A stretch of DNA of 13,587 nucleotides from JAXHTH01 sp034211115. Its GTDB lineage: Bacteria > Planctomycetota > Phycisphaerae > Phycisphaerales > SM1A02. The stretch's first letter is position 1, and the number at the start of each line of letters is the position of its first letter. Positions 13,008 through 13,587 of this stretch are shown one piece after another. Location: the NCBI GenBank assembly GCA_034211115.1, contig JAXHTH010000076.1, forward strand, positions 1 through 13,587, read 5' to 3'. Under the pieces are notes generated by a model. The model did no database searches. It saw only the letters and a list, made by a program, of their open reading frames with translations, and was not told the DNA's origin. Both the position numbers and the translations under genes were made by a program.

Positions 13008-13048
13008 CGTCCCCCGCACGCTCTCACTTTTGCCGGGAAGGGGCTGAT

Positions 13049-13587
13049 ATGACTGACCAGGCGCGGCCCCGGAAGATCTGCGTGATCTGCGGGCAGGACT
13101 GCGCGGGACAGCCGCGCACGAAGGATGCGAAGGGCCGATACTACCACACGGCGTGCTACGAGGAGGCGAAGCGCGCGGTGGAGGCGAAGCGCGCCGCGGC
13201 CGGGGCCCCGCCCCCACCTCCGCCCGAGGAGGAAGTCGTCAACCTGCTGGACGAGGCGGCGGACGCGCCGGCCCCGGACGCATCGCCGATCGTCGCTCCG
13301 ACCGCCTCCGGCGCGACCCGGCTCTGTCCCAACTGCGGTCACACGCTTGACGCCGACGCCCTCATCTGCGTCGAGTGCGGCTACAACCTCCAGACCGGCA
13401 AACAACTTAAGAGCAAGAAGCGGAAGCGTAAGAGCGAGCCGGCCGCCGATACGGGCAGCCTCACCGAGTTTCTCGTCTCGCCCATGGGCATCGGGCTGGA
13501 CGCGCTGATCTTCTTCGCCGTGTTCTTCGGCCTCGCCCTCACCGGCGAGCCGGTCGCCCTGGCCTACATCGGCACGGCCGGGCTTTT
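13049..13587 (+). CDS. Zinc-binding membrane protein, paralogue of the upstream gene (3' end cut by window)
   Basis: 179 codons without a stop up to the window edge, so the gene is partial. C11, C14, C18, H33 and C36 fall at exactly the same residues as in the gene before it (CVICGQDC, then GRYYHTACYEEA). After a proline- and acid-rich linker comes the zinc ribbon CPNCGHTL (C93, C96) with CVECGYNLQTGK (C107, C110). A strongly basic patch, KSKKRKRKSE (121-130), follows, then the first hydrophobic segment from about residue 148. The N-terminal half is clearly homologous to the upstream protein; the linker and membrane part have diverged, suggesting an old tandem duplication with separate promoters. 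Function unknown. Confidence 0.85.
   Translation, partial: MTDQARPRKICVICGQDCAGQPRTKDAKGRYYHTACYEEAKRAVEAKRAAAGAPPPPPPEEEVVNLLDEAADAPAPDASPIVAPTASGATRLCPNCGHTLDADALICVECGYNLQTGKQLKSKKRKRKSEPAADTGSLTEFLVSPMGIGLDALIFFAVFFGLALTGEPVALAYIGTAGL

Noticed and set aside
12858..13048. A gene in the gap between the two zinc-ribbon paralogues
   Set aside because: The 191-base gap holds only short frames without ribosome binding sites; GC-rich inverted repeats there are weak, and the -10 for the next gene explains the end of the gap.
1..13587. CRISPR array, rRNA, insertion sequence with transposase, or restriction/toxin-antitoxin genes
   Set aside because: No spaced direct repeats, rRNA segments, transposase motifs or recognisable defence or toxin proteins were seen.

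Overview
The window is GC-rich throughout and looks like a planctomycete chromosome, most likely Phycisphaerae-like. Three things suggest this: a tandem pair of membrane proteins with an N-terminal Cys/His treble-clef-like motif plus a zinc ribbon, promoters seen mainly as a lone -10 hexamer, and the general style of the small winged-helix proteins. The lineage is an inference from gene style, not a measured placement.

Positions 1 to about 6,850 are the right-hand part of an integrative element, with all genes on the + strand. In order they are: two small winged-helix DNA-binding proteins (160-378, 375-608); a winged-helix protein resembling a phage or plasmid replication initiator (605-1570), whose linker-coding DNA carries a regular cluster of CAACNGTTG iteron-like sites; a Nu1-like terminase small subunit homologue (1761-2381) with no large subunit in view; two adjacent genes with a shared N-terminal winged-helix type but different tails (2426-3100, 3257-4105); a coiled-coil protein of uncertain extent (4244-5023); an AlpA/excisionase-type protein (5020-5316); and a tyrosine integrase (5393-6943). 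An 84-nt inverted-repeat structure lies just upstream of the excisionase gene. The integrase reading frame runs antisense through a tRNA-Gly(TCC) gene (6808-6880, minus strand), the likely attachment site, and stops in chromosomal DNA beyond it. I found no copy of the tRNA 3' end near position 1, so the left end of the element lies outside the window. The gene set (integrase, excisionase, replication-like gene with internal iterons, lone small terminase) fits a phage satellite or a decayed prophage. Which of these it is cannot be settled from this window.

From 6,881 on, the DNA is chromosomal. A palindromic CTATCATAG could serve as a shared -10 for the tRNA (minus) and for lutABC (plus; 7025-9821), a three-gene operon for an iron-sulfur L-lactate oxidation complex with overlapping start and stop codons. 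Next come a MsbA-type ABC exporter (9856-11868) with a -10 so close to its ATG that the mRNA may be leaderless, and two paralogous zinc-binding membrane proteins (11943-12857 and 13049 to the window end, the second cut off by the edge).
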